Assembly: GCF_014836665.1 (NCBI RefSeq)
Contig: NZ_JACSQJ010000001.1
Location: forward strand, 684,387 to 748,386
Length of the DNA stretch: 64,000 nucleotides
Reading direction: 5' to 3'
DNA from: Luteimonas colneyensis
GTDB taxonomy: Bacteria; Pseudomonadota; Gammaproteobacteria; Xanthomonadales; Xanthomonadaceae
Every line of letters begins with the position of its first letter. Position 1 is the stretch's first letter. The notes beneath the pieces were generated by a model, which worked only from the letters and a program-made list of their open reading frames with translations, was not told the DNA's origin and made no database searches. Below, piece after piece: positions 45,877-55,937 of this stretch. The position numbers and the translations under genes are program-made.

Positions 45877-47931
45877 ATGATCGCTGGACTCGATGGTCTG
45901 CGCTTCAGCCACTGGCACGCCGAGCAGCGCCCCGACGGCGTCGTCCTGCTGACGTTCGACCGCGGCGGCGAGTCGGTCAACACCTTCGCCCAGGACGTGC
46001 TGGTCGAACTCGACACCCTGCTCGAACGCCTGGCGCTGGATCCGCCCAAGGCCCTCGTGCTGCGCTCGGGCAAGGCCAAGGGCTTCATCGCCGGGGCCGA
46101 CATCCGCGAGTTCGCCGAGTTCGATGCCAAGGGCACGATCGGCGACTCCATCCGCCGCGGCCAGCAGGTGTTCCAGCGCCTGGCCGAACTGCCCTGCCCG
46201 ACCGTGGCCGCCATCCACGGCTTCTGCATGGGCGGTGGCACCGAGATCGCGCTGGCCTGCCGCTACCGCGTCGCCAGCAGCGACCCGTCCACGCGCATCG
46301 GCCTGCCCGAAGTGAAGCTGGGCATCTATCCCGGCTGGGGCGGCAGCGTGCGCCTGCCGCGGCTGGTGGGCACGCCGGCGGCGATGGACATGATGCTGAC
46401 CGGCCGCACGCTGTCGGCGTCCGCGGCGAAGGCCATCGGCCTGGTCGACCGCGTGGCCGATCCCGCGCAGCTGCTCGACGCCGCGGTGGACGTGGCGCTG
46501 ACGGGCGCGGAGCGGCCGTTCCGCCAGCGCTTCATGGGCTGGGCCACCAACACCTGGCCGGTGCGGCAGCTGATGGCGCCGATGCTGGTCAAGCAGGTGG
46601 CGCGCAAGGCCCGCAAGGAGCACTACCCGGCGCCCTACGCGCTGATCGAGACCTGGCGCCGCAGCGGCGGCGGCATCCAGGCCCGGCTGGCCGCCGAGCG
46701 CAAGTCGGTGGTGAAGCTGGCCGGCACGCCGACCGCGCGCAACCTGACGCGCGTGTTCTTCCTGCAGGAGCGGCTGAAGGGCCTGGGCGGCAAGGACAGC
46801 GGCATCTCCCGCGTGCACGTCGTCGGCGCCGGGGTCATGGGCGGCGACATCGCCGCCTGGTCGGCATTGAAGGGCTTCGAGGTCACGCTGCAGGACCGCG
46901 AGCAGACCTATATCGACAAGGCCCTGGCGCGCGCGCAGGAGCTGTTCGCGAAGAAGGTGAAGGTCGACGCGAAGCGCCCGGAGGTCGCGGCGCGGCTGAA
47001 GTCCGACCTCGCAGGCGACGGCGTGGCGACGGCCGACCTGGTGATCGAGGCGATCATCGAGCAGCCCGGGGCCAAGCGCTCGCTGTACGCGGGCATCGAA
47101 CCGGCGCTGAAGCCGGATGCGCTCCTCACCAGCAACACCTCGTCGATCCCGCTGCACGAGCTGCGGACCGGCCTCGCCCGTCCGGCGCAGTTCGCCGGCC
47201 TGCACTACTTCAATCCGGTGGCGCTGATGCCGCTGGTGGAGATCGTGCGCCACGACGCCATGGACCCGGAGACCGAGCGCCGCCTGGCCGCCTTCTGCAA
47301 GGCCATCGACAAGCTGCCGGTGCCGGTGGCCGGCACGCCGGGCTTCCTGGTCAACCGCCTGCTGTTCCCCTACATGCTCGAGGCCGCGACCGCGTACTCC
47401 GAAGGCATCCCGGGCGCGGTGATCGACCGAGCGGCGGTGAGGTTCGGCATGCCGATGGGGCCGATCGAGCTGATCGACACCGTGGGCCTGGACGTGGCCG
47501 CGGGCGTCGGCGCGGAGCTGGCACCGTTCCTCGGGCTGCCGATCCCGGCCTCGCTGTCCACGCCGCCGGAGGCCGGCAGGCGCGGCAAGAAGGACGGCCA
47601 GGGCCTGTACGCCTGGGAAGACGGCAAGGCGAAGAAGCCCGAGGTGCCGAAGGACTACCAGGCCCCGGCCGACCTCGAGGACCGGCTGATCCTGCCGCTG
47701 GTCAACGAGGCGGTGGCGGCGCTGCACGAGGGCGTGGTCGCCGACGGCGACCTGCTCGACGCCGGCGTGATCTTCGGGACCGGCTTCGCGCCCTTCCGCG
47801 GCGGCCCGATCCAGTACGTGCGCGAGACCGGCGCCGAGGCGGTGCTGCTGCGGCTCAAGGCCCTGCAGGCAACCCACGGCGACCGCTTCGCGCCGCGTCC
47901 CGGCTGGGACTCGCCCGCGCTGCGGCGCTGA
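45877..47931 (+). CDS. 3-hydroxyacyl-CoA dehydrogenase / enoyl-CoA hydratase fusion (FadB/FadJ-like)
   Basis: A 684-residue bifunctional beta-oxidation enzyme. The N-terminal crotonase domain has CMGGGTEIALACRYR and PEVKLGIYPGWGG, both holding the expected catalytic Glu. A linker follows, then the NAD-binding Rossmann domain starting VHVVGAGVMGGDIA and the C-terminal HAD domain with the catalytic His in LHYFNPVALMPLVE. It would act in the cytosol with a separate thiolase. It is shorter than E. coli FadB (729) but complete in motifs. It is divergent from rpoE and ends 4 bp from the TPR gene. Confidence 0.92.
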   Translation: MIAGLDGLRFSHWHAEQRPDGVVLLTFDRGGESVNTFAQDVLVELDTLLERLALDPPKALVLRSGKAKGFIAGADIREFAEFDAKGTIGDSIRRGQQVFQRLAELPCPTVAAIHGFCMGGGTEIALACRYRVASSDPSTRIGLPEVKLGIYPGWGGSVRLPRLVGTPAAMDMMLTGRTLSASAAKAIGLVDRVADPAQLLDAAVDVALTGAERPFRQRFMGWATNTWPVRQLMAPMLVKQVARKARKEHYPAPYALIETWRRSGGGIQARLAAERKSVVKLAGTPTARNLTRVFFLQERLKGLGGKDSGISRVHVVGAGVMGGDIAAWSALKGFEVTLQDREQTYIDKALARAQELFAKKVKVDAKRPEVAARLKSDLAGDGVATADLVIEAIIEQPGAKRSLYAGIEPALKPDALLTSNTSSIPLHELRTGLARPAQFAGLHYFNPVALMPLVEIVRHDAMDPETERRLAAFCKAIDKLPVPVAGTPGFLVNRLLFPYMLEAATAYSEGIPGAVIDRAAVRFGMPMGPIELIDTVGLDVAAGVGAELAPFLGLPIPASLSTPPEAGRRGKKDGQGLYAWEDGKAKKPEVPKDYQAPADLEDRLILPLVNEAVAALHEGVVADGDLLDAGVIFGTGFAPFRGGPIQYVRETGAEAVLLRLKALQATHGDRFAPRPGWDSPALRR

Positions 47932-47935
47932 TCCC

Positions 47936-49416
47936 CTACAGCCGCGAGGCGGTCAGCCGGATGTCGGCGTGCTGCCACGCGGCCGCGAGCTGGCGTTCGA
48001 CGTCGGCCAGCCCTTCGCGCTTGCGCTGCGCGCGGAGGCTGTCCGCGAGTCCGTGCAGCGACCATCCGTTGCCGGGGTTGCGGCGCAGCTCCTCGCGATA
48101 GACGGCCTCGGCCTCGGCCGGGCGCCCCGCAGCGAGCAGCACGGCGCCGAGCGAGTGCCGCACCGGCGCGTGCCAGCCGGGCGGCTCGTCATAGGGAATC
48201 GCGTCCTCGATCGCCGCCGCCTCGCGCAGCGCGGCGATGGCCGCGTCGTGCTGCCCGCGCGCGGAGGCAAGCTCCGCGGCAAGCGAGCGCTCGGCGATCC
48301 GCACCGCGTGCGAGAGCGGATAGCGGTCCCAGACCATCAGCGCGTCCATCGCCGGATCGGCGGCGAGCGGCTGCAGCACCGCCAGGTGCCGGTCGGCGTC
48401 GTCCAGGCGCGACTGGCGCACCGCGGCCACGCCCTGCGCCCAGCTCCAGATCGCGGTGACGTAGGGCAGGTCCGGCGCCGGATTGGCGAGGCCGGCGATG
48501 TCGTCCCAGCGTCCGAAGCGCACGCGTTCGAACCACGGCGTCATCCAGTAGTGCTGCAGGCCGGCATAGCCCGGCTGGCGCATCAGGTCGGGGAGGCCGG
48601 TGCGCTCGGCGGTGTGCCGGGCGGCTTCGGCAGCGAGCGCACTGTTGCCTTCCATGCTGGCGGCGAACCACAGGAAGTGGTGGTTGTGCGGGACGTAGCC
48701 CAGCGGGTACACGCCCTGGACGTTGCCGCGACAGATCGCGAGGTAGGCGTCGTCGGCCTCGATCGCGCGCTGGTTGGCCAGCACCGCGTCGGCCGCAGCG
48801 CCGCGTCGTAGTAGTCCCAGGGCTGCAGGTCCATCAGCGCCTCGGCGTGCAGCACGGCGGCGTCGGGGTCCTCCGGGCGCTGCGCCACCATCACGCGGGT
48901 GGCGGCGGCATAGGCCTCGTCCAGGGGACGGCGATCCTCCAGCGGCTGCTCCGCATAGCGCGCCGACAGGGCGGTGATGAAGGCCTGTTCGCGCGCGCTG
49001 GCGGACGGCGCGAGCGCGACGGCGCGCTGCAGCCGCGTCCAGGCGTCGGCGCTGTCGGCGGGATCCATCGCCGCGTTCACGTGCGGGCCCAGCACCAGCG
49101 CGGCGCCCCACCAGCACATCGCACAGCGGGGATCGAGCTCGGTGGCCTTGAGGAAGGCGCGCTCGGCGGCGTCGTGGTTGAAGCCGTAGGCCAGCGCCAG
49201 TCCCTGGTCGAACCAGCGCTGCACTTCGGGATGGTCGCTGGTGACGGGAAAGCTGTAGTCGCCGAGGCCGTCGAGCAGCACGGCCCCGATCAGGGCCATC
49301 TCCGGGGGCGACACCGGCGCTTCGATCGCCATGGGAGGCTGCTGCCGGCAGCCGATGCAGGCCAGCGCGAGCAGGGTCGCGAGGCAGGACAGGGGAAGAG
49401 CGCGCGGAGCGGCCAT
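47936..49416 (-). pseudogene. TPR lipoprotein gene broken by frameshift and probable internal deletion
   Basis: The 5' part (from ATG 49416) gives a signal/lipoprotein N-terminus (SCLATLLALACIGCRQQPP) and TPR-type sequence (VQRWFDQGLALAYGFNHDAA, AMCWWGAALVLGPHVNAAMD), up to ALMDLQPWDYYDA. It then runs into a nonsense frame ending at 48583. The 3' part resumes in another frame (ADAVLANQRAIEADDAYLAI, CRGNVQGVYPLGYVPHNHHF) to the stop at 47936. The switch lies within 48786-48804. As I remember the family, the middle stretch with IHAVEAS and HMPAHI segments is also missing, so this looks like a deletion that changed frame. Its former role is unknown. Confidence 0.75.
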
Positions 49417-49495
49417 GGCGGCCTCCGGATGGTCGGGGGACGTCCGGTCCAACGCGGCGCACGCGCCGGCTCGGACAGGGCATCCGCCGGCCGCG

Positions 49496-49855
49496 CTACA
49501 TCGTGTGCGTGGCCTTGTCCGCGTTCAGCGAGCCGGCCAGCAGGGTCTCGATCCGGCCCTTCACGTTCTCGCCCTCGGCGGTGTCGGCGAACTGCACGCC
49601 GATGCCGGCGGTGCGGTTGCCCTGGGCGCCGGGCGGCGTCACCCAGACCACCTTGCCGGCTGCGGGCAGGCGCTCGCTGGACTCGGGCAGGGTCAGCAGC
49701 ACGAAGACCTCGTCGCCGATGAAGTAGCGCCGCGTCGTCGGCACGAAGATGCCGCCGTGCTTGAGATACGGCATGTAGGCCGCGTACAGCTGGGCCTTGT
49801 CCTTGACCGCCAGCGACAGGATGCCCTGCCGCGCGCCGCCACCGGTTGCACTCAT
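49496..49855 (-). CDS. pilZ: Type IV pilus PilZ-domain protein
   Basis: A 119-residue PilZ domain in the conserved place downstream of holB. The start ATG 49855 overlaps the holB stop (ATGA). The c-di-GMP-binding RxxxR and (D/N)xSxxG motifs are absent; the corresponding region reads NRTAGIGVQF. This is known for the PilZ proteins that work in type IV pilus biogenesis by contacting PilB/FimX instead. Confidence 0.9.
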   Translation of the reverse strand: MSATGGGARQGILSLAVKDKAQLYAAYMPYLKHGGIFVPTTRRYFIGDEVFVLLTLPESSERLPAAGKVVWVTPPGAQGNRTAGIGVQFADTAEGENVKGRIETLLAGSLNADKATHTM

Positions 49856-50895
49856 CGCGTCACTCCACTTGCGTTCCCGCCCGCGGCGTCGCGCCATGCG
49901 AGCAGCAGGTCCACCACCGCGAGGTCGGCGCGGACCGTGCTGCGCAGCAGTTCGCGCGTGCGGTTGGCGCTGTCGAACCAGGCGGCCAGCTTCCGGATTC
50001 GCGCCGGATCGGTCAAGCCGGTGGCCTCGTCGCGGGCCACGTCGGCGGCGTGCAGCAGGCGCTGCGTGGCCTGCTCGTCGGCGGTCCAGGCCTTGGCGAC
50101 CTCGAGCGGCGAGGCGCTGCCGCCCGCCAGCTTCGACAGGTCGGCCGCGACTTCGCGGCGCAGCGCCATGCCGCCGTCGCGCAGCCAGGCGTCGGCCAGG
50201 CCGGGATGGCCGCGCGCGGCGGTCAGCGCCTCCGCGGCGGCGCCGTCGGCGTGTCCCTGCGCGCGCAGCCAGGCCACGGCCTCGTGCGCCGGCGGGAGCC
50301 GGAACTCAAGGCGCTGGCAGCGGCTGCGGATGGTCGCGGGCAGGCGCGCGGGATTCGCGCTCAGCAGCCACAGGTAGCGGCCCGGCACCGGCTCCTCCAG
50401 CGTCTTCAGCAGCGCGTTGGCGGCGGCTTCGTTCATGTCGTCGGCCGGGTCGATGATCGCCACCTTGGCATCGCCGTACTGCGGCGTGGTGGCCAGGCGC
50501 GCCGACAGCTCGCGCACCTGGTCGACCGGGATGACCGTGAGCTGCCGCGGCGGCGACGGCGTCAGCCGCCACGCATGGCCGACGAAGATCGCATCGGGAT
50601 GGCCGGGGTGGCCCCAGGGATGCGAGGGCGAACCGTCGGGCCGCTGCTCCACCGGATCCTTCTGCGCGCGCGCGCGGTACAGGGCGCATGACCGGCACTG
50701 GCCGCAGGGGCGCGCGGCGGCGTCCGGCGACAGGCACAGCACGCGCTGCGCAAGCCGCTCGGCGACCAGGCGCTTGCCCAGCATCGCCGGGCCGCAGAAC
50801 AGCAGCGCGTGGCCCATGCGCCCGGCATCGATCGCCGTGGCCGCATGGTCGTGCATGCGCTGCTGCCAGGGCGCGAGCGGCAGGTCGTCGTTCAT
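49852..50895 (-). CDS. holB: DNA polymerase III delta' subunit
   Basis: A 347-residue clamp-loader AAA+ subunit: GHALLFCGPAMLGK, zinc Cys set PCGQCRSC, VIPVDQVRELSARL, NALLKTLEEP and the SRC motif (TIRSRCQRLEF). It loads the beta clamp with the gamma/tau and delta subunits. ATG 50895 overlaps the tmk stop. It forms one unit with tmk and mltG. Confidence 0.95.
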   Translation of the reverse strand: MNDDLPLAPWQQRMHDHAATAIDAGRMGHALLFCGPAMLGKRLVAERLAQRVLCLSPDAAARPCGQCRSCALYRARAQKDPVEQRPDGSPSHPWGHPGHPDAIFVGHAWRLTPSPPRQLTVIPVDQVRELSARLATTPQYGDAKVAIIDPADDMNEAAANALLKTLEEPVPGRYLWLLSANPARLPATIRSRCQRLEFRLPPAHEAVAWLRAQGHADGAAAEALTAARGHPGLADAWLRDGGMALRREVAADLSKLAGGSASPLEVAKAWTADEQATQRLLHAADVARDEATGLTDPARIRKLAAWFDSANRTRELLRSTVRADLAVVDLLLAWRDAAGGNASGVTR

Positions 50896-51533
50896 GCCCT
50901 CTCCGCGAAGGCCCGCAGGGCCGCGACCGCGTCGGCCACGACCTGCTCGACCGCGCGCGAGGCGTCGACGACGCGGAAGCGCTGCGGCTCGGCGGCGGCC
51001 CGCGCCAGGAAGGTCGCGCGCGCGCGCTCGAAGAAGGCCGCGCGCTCGCGCTCGATGCGGTCCGGCCGTGGATCCCGGCCCTGGATGCGCTCGCGGCCCT
51101 GCGCGACGTCGAGGTCGAGCAGCAGGGTCAGGCCGGGACGGATGCCGACCACGCGACGCTCCAGCGCCTCGATGAAATCCGCATCGAGCCCGCGCCCCCC
51201 GCCCTGGTAGGCGTAGCTCGAATCGGTGAAGCGGTCGCACAGCACCCAGGCGCCGCGCTCCAGCGCCGGCAGCACCGTCGTACGCACGTGCTGCGCGCGC
51301 GCGGCGAACATCAGCAGCAGCTCGGTGTCCGCCGCCACCGCTTCGTCGTCGGGCTGCAGCAGCAGGGCGCGGATCTTCTCGGCCAGCGGCGTGCCGCCGG
51401 GTTCGCGGGTCACCACCACCTCGCGGTCGCCGGCCTCGAGCGCAGCGCGCAGCGCGGCCAGCACCGTGGTCTTGCCGGCGCCCTCGCCGCCTTCCAGCGA
51501 GACGAAGCGCGGATGCAGGGGCAGCGCGCTCAT
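50892..51533 (-). CDS. tmk: Thymidylate kinase
   Basis: A 213-residue kinase that makes dTDP from dTMP. P-loop GGEGAGKTT, TREPGGTPLAEKIR, the DRF(T)DSSYAYQGGGR nucleoside-binding segment and a Arg-containing lid (DPRPDRIERE) are present. It is in the coupled order mltG-tmk-holB with ATGA overlaps at both ends. Confidence 0.97.
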   Translation of the reverse strand: MSALPLHPRFVSLEGGEGAGKTTVLAALRAALEAGDREVVVTREPGGTPLAEKIRALLLQPDDEAVAADTELLLMFAARAQHVRTTVLPALERGAWVLCDRFTDSSYAYQGGGRGLDADFIEALERRVVGIRPGLTLLLDLDVAQGRERIQGRDPRPDRIERERAAFFERARATFLARAAAEPQRFRVVDASRAVEQVVADAVAALRAFAERA

Positions 51534-52576
51534 CGCGGCCCGTGCCGTTCGCGGTAGCGCTGCACGTACTGGCGCACGGCGGCGTTGTGCGCCTCGAGCG
51601 AAGGCGAGAACACGTGGCGGCCGCTGCCGTCGCCGACGGCGACGAAGTACAGCGCATCGCCCTCCTCCGGCTGCGTCGCCGCGCGCAGCGCATCGGCGCC
51701 GGCCATCGCGATCGGGGTCGGCGGCAGGCCGTCGCGGGTGTAGGTGTTGTACGGCGTGTCGGCCTGCAGGTCGCTGCGGCGGATGTTGCCCGCATACGCG
51801 CTGCCCATGCCGTAGATGACCGTGGGATCGGTCTGCAGGCGCATGCCGATACGCAGGCGACGGGTGAACACGCCCGCGATCAGCGGGCGCTCTTCGGCGA
51901 TGCCGGTCTCCTTCTCCACGATCGAGGCCAGCACCAGCGCCTGCTCCGGCGTATCGATCGGCAGGTCGTCGGCGCGCGCCTCCCACGCCGCCGCCAGGGC
52001 GCGGTCGAGGTCGTCGGCGGCGCGCTCGAGCAGGTCGACGTCGGTGTCGCCGCGGTCGTAGGCATAGGTCTCGGGCAGGAAGCGGCCTTCCGGATGCACG
52101 CCCTCGCGGCCCAGCATCGCCATCAGCGCCGCGTCGTCGACCTCGTGCAGGGTCTGCACCAGCGGCGTGGCGCGGCCGAGGGCGGCGCGCAGCTCGCGGA
52201 TGTTCCAGCCTTCGACGATGGTGAAGTGGTGGCGCACGACCTTGCCGTCGCGCATGTGCCGCAGCAGTTCGCCGGCGGTGATGCCGGGCTCGAGCGCGTA
52301 TTCGCCGACCTGGATGCGGCCGCCGGTGCCGAGCTGGCGCGCGAGCAGGCGCCATTCCAGGTCGCGGCCGGCGTCGATGCCCTGTTCGCGCAGGCGCGCG
52401 ACCACGCTGCGCAGCGTGTCGCCGCGCTCGACGACCAGGTTGTCGCCGGCCTCGACGCCCGCCAGCGGTGCGTTGGCGAAGTCCTGGTAACTGCTCCAGG
52501 CCCACCAGGCCGCCGCACCGGCGACCAGCGCCGAGAGCAGGAACAGGACCAGGACGATGCGCTTGAGCGCCTTCAT
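51530..52576 (-). CDS. mltG: Endolytic peptidoglycan transglycosylase MltG
   Basis: A 348-residue inner-membrane protein (helix at ~residues 6-28) with a LysM-like subdomain and a YceG-fold catalytic domain. The catalytic Glu221 lies in ASIVEKETG, and the conserved GMRLQTDPTVIYG and NTYTRDGLPPTPIAM follow. It cuts nascent glycan strands. It sits between pabB and tmk, where many gammaproteobacteria have pabC-mltG-tmk. Confidence 0.96.
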   Translation of the reverse strand: MKALKRIVLVLFLLSALVAGAAAWWAWSSYQDFANAPLAGVEAGDNLVVERGDTLRSVVARLREQGIDAGRDLEWRLLARQLGTGGRIQVGEYALEPGITAGELLRHMRDGKVVRHHFTIVEGWNIRELRAALGRATPLVQTLHEVDDAALMAMLGREGVHPEGRFLPETYAYDRGDTDVDLLERAADDLDRALAAAWEARADDLPIDTPEQALVLASIVEKETGIAEERPLIAGVFTRRLRIGMRLQTDPTVIYGMGSAYAGNIRRSDLQADTPYNTYTRDGLPPTPIAMAGADALRAATQPEEGDALYFVAVGDGSGRHVFSPSLEAHNAAVRQYVQRYRERHGPR

Positions 52577-52651
52577 GGCACGCGCCGCGCGGGGCGGTGA
52601 TCGGGGGTCGGATGCATGCGCCGAAGGATACCGTGCCGACCGTGGCGCCGG

Positions 52652-54190
52652 TCAGGCACCGATCGCCTGCAGCATGCCGCGGGCCTTGGCGCGGGTCTCG
52701 TCCAGTTCGTGCGCAGGGTCCGAATCCGCGACGATGCCGGCGCCGGTGCGGAAGCGCAGCGTGTCGCCCGCCACTTCGGCGCTGCGGATCAGGATGTTGA
52801 GGTCGAGGTCGCCGCTGCGGTCGAGCCAGCCCATCGCGCCGGTGTAGGCGCCGCGGCCGACGCCCTCCAGCTCGGCGATGATCTCCATGCAGCGCACCTT
52901 CGGCGCGCCGGTGATCGTGCCGCCCGGGAACACCGCGCGCAGCACCGCGCCCGGGGTCGCGTCGTCGCGCAGGCGGCCGCGCACGTTGCTGACGATGTGG
53001 TGCACGTGCGCGTAGCTCTCCACCACCATCAGCTCGTCGACCTCGACGCTGCCGCCGCGGCAGACGCGGCCGAGGTCGTTGCGCTCGAGGTCGACCAGCA
53101 TCACGTGCTCGGCGCGCTCCTTGGCGTGGCCGATCAGCTCGCGGATGCGGCCGGCGTCGTCGTCGCCGGGCAGGCGCGGACGGGTGCCGGCGATGGGGCG
53201 GGTCTCGACCAGGTCGCCGCGCACCGAGACCAGGCGTTCGGGCGAGGCGCTGACCACGGCGCCGGCTTCGCCCAGGTCGAACAGGCCGGCGAAGGGCGCC
53301 GGATTGGCGCGGCGCAGGCGTTCGTACAGCGCGGCCGGCGCCAGCGGCGCGTCGAAGCGCGCCTGCCAGCCGCGGGACAGGTTGACCTGGAAGACGTCGC
53401 CGGCGCGGATGTAGTCGAGCGCGCGGGAGACGGCGGCGGTGTAGGCCTCGCCGGGGGCTTCGGCGCATTCGAGCAGTCGAGGCCAGCGGGCGTCGTCGGT
53501 CGGACCCGCGGCCTCGCCGGCTCCCGCCATCGCGCCGGCCTGGGCACTGGGCACAGGCGCATCGCGCGCGGACGCCGTGCCGCCCGCTCCAGCCGGCACC
53601 GGCTGCAGCAGCATCGCCACGTCGTCCAGCAGCGCCTGCAGCAGCACTTCGGCGCCGTCCTCGGCGACGGCCACCATCTCGCCGCTGACGCAGTCGCGCA
53701 GCACGGCCGCGGGACAGCGGCAGGCCACCGCCACCGGCAGCGCGCCCGGTGCCGCCGGCAGGCGCAGCACCGGCTCCACCTGCGCGGCCAGCTCGTAGCC
53801 CAGCAGCAGGGCCCAGCCGCCCTGGAAGGGCCAGGGGGACGCGTCCGCCGGTCGACGAAGCACCCGCCAGTCGGCGTCGAGGGCGTCCAGGAAATCGTGG
53901 TCGACGGCGTGGCGCCCGGGAGGTGCAGCATCCCGGCCGGGCACGCTGTCGTCCGCCTCCGCGGCATCGATCCCGCCGATCCCGGCATCACCAGCGGCAA
54001 CGCCTTCGCGCAGGACCCGCCCATCGCGACCAAGCACCAGGCGCCCGCCATCGGCCGCCAGCAGCATGTCCCAACGCCCGTGCGCGGTGCCCGAGGCCAC
54101 CGATTCCAGCAGCAGCGGATAGCGCGCGGGCGCACGCTGCTGCAGCGCGAGCAGGTCGAAGCCGTGCGCCAGCGCGCGGACGTGGGTCAT
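52652..54190 (-). CDS. pabB: Aminodeoxychorismate synthase component I (PabB-type)
   Basis: A 512-residue chorismate-binding enzyme with an N-terminal tryptophan-pocket-like segment (YPLLLESVASG), a Pro/Ala-rich middle insert, and the C-terminal catalytic core (DVFQVNLSR, VSASPERLV, MLVDLERNDLGRV, GGTITGAPK). The pocket motif reads PIAGT at 332-336. E. coli PabB has PIKGT with the Lys that forms an enzyme adduct. Ala at this place is shared with anthranilate synthase TrpE and some PabBs, so an anthranilate-type activity is not excluded. The position beside fabF/mltG, away from trp genes, favours folate (PABA) synthesis. No pabC follows. Confidence 0.85.
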   Translation of the reverse strand: MTHVRALAHGFDLLALQQRAPARYPLLLESVASGTAHGRWDMLLAADGGRLVLGRDGRVLREGVAAGDAGIGGIDAAEADDSVPGRDAAPPGRHAVDHDFLDALDADWRVLRRPADASPWPFQGGWALLLGYELAAQVEPVLRLPAAPGALPVAVACRCPAAVLRDCVSGEMVAVAEDGAEVLLQALLDDVAMLLQPVPAGAGGTASARDAPVPSAQAGAMAGAGEAAGPTDDARWPRLLECAEAPGEAYTAAVSRALDYIRAGDVFQVNLSRGWQARFDAPLAPAALYERLRRANPAPFAGLFDLGEAGAVVSASPERLVSVRGDLVETRPIAGTRPRLPGDDDAGRIRELIGHAKERAEHVMLVDLERNDLGRVCRGGSVEVDELMVVESYAHVHHIVSNVRGRLRDDATPGAVLRAVFPGGTITGAPKVRCMEIIAELEGVGRGAYTGAMGWLDRSGDLDLNILIRSAEVAGDTLRFRTGAGIVADSDPAHELDETRAKARGMLQAIGA

Positions 54191-54227
54191 GTGCGGGCCT
54201 CGCCGCCCGTCGGGGCGGCGCCGTGGA

Positions 54228-55463
54228 TCAGATGCGGCGGAAGACCAGGCTGCCGTTGGTGCCGCCGAAGCCGAACGAGTTCGACATCGCGACGTCGACC
54301 TGCGCTTCGCGCGCCGTGTGCGGCACGTAGTCGAGGTCGCAGCCTTCCGAAGGATTGTCGAGGTTGATGGTCGGCGGAATCACGCCGGTGTGCAGCGCCA
54401 TCGCCGAGAACACCGCCTCGACGCCGCCGGCGGCGCCCAGCAGGTGGCCGGTCATCGACTTGGTCGAGCTGACCATCACCTTGCGCGCATGCTCGCCGAG
54501 CACGCTCTTGATGCCCATGGTCTCGGCGAGGTCGCCGGCCGGGGTCGAGGTGCCGTGCGCGTTGATGTAGCCGACCGCCGACGGATCGATGCCGGCGTCG
54601 CGGATCGCGGCGACCATGCAGCGCGCGCCGCCCTCGCCGTTCTCGCTCGGCGCGGTCATGTGGTAGGCATCGCCGCTCATGCCGAAGCCGGCCAGCTCGG
54701 CATAGATGCGCGCGCCGCGCGCCTTCGCGCGCTCGTACTCCTCGATGACGAGGATGCCGGCGCCATCACCCATGACGAAGCCGTCGCGGCCCTCGTCCCA
54801 GGGACGCGAAGCGCGCTGCGGATCGTCGTTGCGGGTCGACAGCGCCTTCATCGCGCAGAAGCCGCCCAGCGAGGTCGGGGTGGTGGCGAACTCGGCGCCG
54901 CCGGCGATCATCGCGTCGGCGTCGCCGTACTGGATCATGCGCATCGCCAGGCCGATGTTGTGCGTGGCGGTGGTGCAGGCGGTGACCGCGGCGATGTTCG
55001 GACCCTTGGCGCCGGTCATCATCGACACCTGCCCGGCGATCATGTTGATGATCGTGCTGGGCACGTAGAACGGCGAGATCTTGCGCGGACCGGCCTCATG
55101 CCACTTGATCGCGGTTTCCTCGATGCCCTTCAGGCCGCCGATGCCCGCGCCGATGGCCACGCCGACGCGCTCGGGATCGGCCGCGACGTCCAGGCCCGCG
55201 TCCTGCAGCGCCATCATCGCGGCGGCGACGCCGTAATGGACGAAGGGGTCCATCTTCTTGACGTCCTTGGCCGCGATCCACTGCGTGGGATCGAAGCCCT
55301 TGACCTCGCCGGCGATGCGCGTGGCGAACGCCGACGCGTCGAAATTGGTGATGGGGCCGATGCCCGAGCGGCCGTCCACGATGCCCTGCCAGGACGAAGC
55401 CAGGTCATTGCCGAGGGGCGACAGGATGCCGAGGCCGGTGATGACGACGCGACGCTTGGACAT
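54228..55463 (-). CDS. fabF: 3-oxoacyl-ACP synthase II (FabF)
   Basis: A 411-residue condensing enzyme that extends acyl-ACP with malonyl-ACP. The Cys-His-His active site is visible: Cys163 in [12 protein letters not shown], His in [11 protein letters not shown] and His in [10 protein letters not shown]. It ends with the usual [14 protein letters not shown] motif. It is downstream of acpP with a hairpin in the gap. Confidence 0.97.
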   Translation of the reverse strand: MSKRRVVITGLGILSPLGNDLASSWQGIVDGRSGIGPITNFDASAFATRIAGEVKGFDPTQWIAAKDVKKMDPFVHYGVAAAMMALQDAGLDVAADPERVGVAIGAGIGGLKGIEETAIKWHEAGPRKISPFYVPSTIINMIAGQVSMMTGAKGPNIAAVTACTTATHNIGLAMRMIQYGDADAMIAGGAEFATTPTSLGGFCAMKALSTRNDDPQRASRPWDEGRDGFVMGDGAGILVIEEYERAKARGARIYAELAGFGMSGDAYHMTAPSENGEGGARCMVAAIRDAGIDPSAVGYINAHGTSTPAGDLAETMGIKSVLGEHARKVMVSSTKSMTGHLLGAAGGVEAVFSAMALHTGVIPPTINLDNPSEGCDLDYVPHTAREAQVDVAMSNSFGFGGTNGSLVFRRI

Positions 55464-55523
55464 GGGGACTCCGGACGGTTGTGCGTGCTGTGCGATGCGC
55501 GCCGCGACGGCGCGCCGGAAACG

Positions 55524-55549
55524 CCCGAGGCCGCATCAGCGGCCCCGGG
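55524..55549 (-). other. GC-rich hairpin between acpP and fabF
   Basis: GGCCGC-ATCA-GCGGCC flanked by CCCGA/CCGGG forms a strong stem 61 bp upstream of fabF and 37 bp past the acpP stop. There is no run of U after it. It may be a partial terminator or an RNA-stability element that sets the high acpP-to-fabF ratio. The role is inferred. Confidence 0.5.
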
Positions 55550-55585
55550 TTGTGCATTCGGTCGGCGCATCCGCGCCGCCGGCGA

Positions 55586-55825
55586 TCAGGCCTTGACGTG
55601 GGCCTTGATGTAGTCGATCGCCTGCTGCACCGAAGTGATCTTCTCGGCTTCCTCGTCGGGGATCTCGCACTCGAACTCTTCTTCGAGGGCCATCACCAGT
55701 TCGACGGTATCGAGGGAATCGGCACCCAGGTCGTCGACGAAGGAGGCGCTTGCGCTGACCTCGTCTTCCTTGACGCCCAGTTGTTCGACGACGATCTTCT
55801 TGACGCGCTCTTCGATGCTGCTCAT
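55586..55825 (-). CDS. acpP: Acyl carrier protein
   Basis: A 79-residue acidic carrier protein. The phosphopantetheine attachment Ser37 is in the canonical [15 protein letters not shown] segment. ATG 55825 gives the standard start [12 protein letters not shown]. It carries acyl chains between the Fab enzymes encoded around it and is separated from fabG by 112 bp and from fabF by 122 bp. Its own promoter is likely. Confidence 0.98.
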   Translation of the reverse strand: MSSIEERVKKIVVEQLGVKEDEVSASASFVDDLGADSLDTVELVMALEEEFECEIPDEEAEKITSVQQAIDYIKAHVKA

Positions 55826-55937
55826 GTGTTGTTGGCTCCGGTGGAGGCTGTTGCGGTGGGTAGTGTAAGGGATTCGGTCCGGGGCGGTACTGCCCGTCGG
55901 CTCCCCTTTCGATTCAAGGGCTTGGCGCCCGGGTGCA

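Noticed and set aside
49496-49855. c-di-GMP receptor function for the PilZ protein
   Set aside because: RxxxR and D/NxSxxG motifs are missing. The gene order after holB matches the non-binding type IV pilus PilZ.
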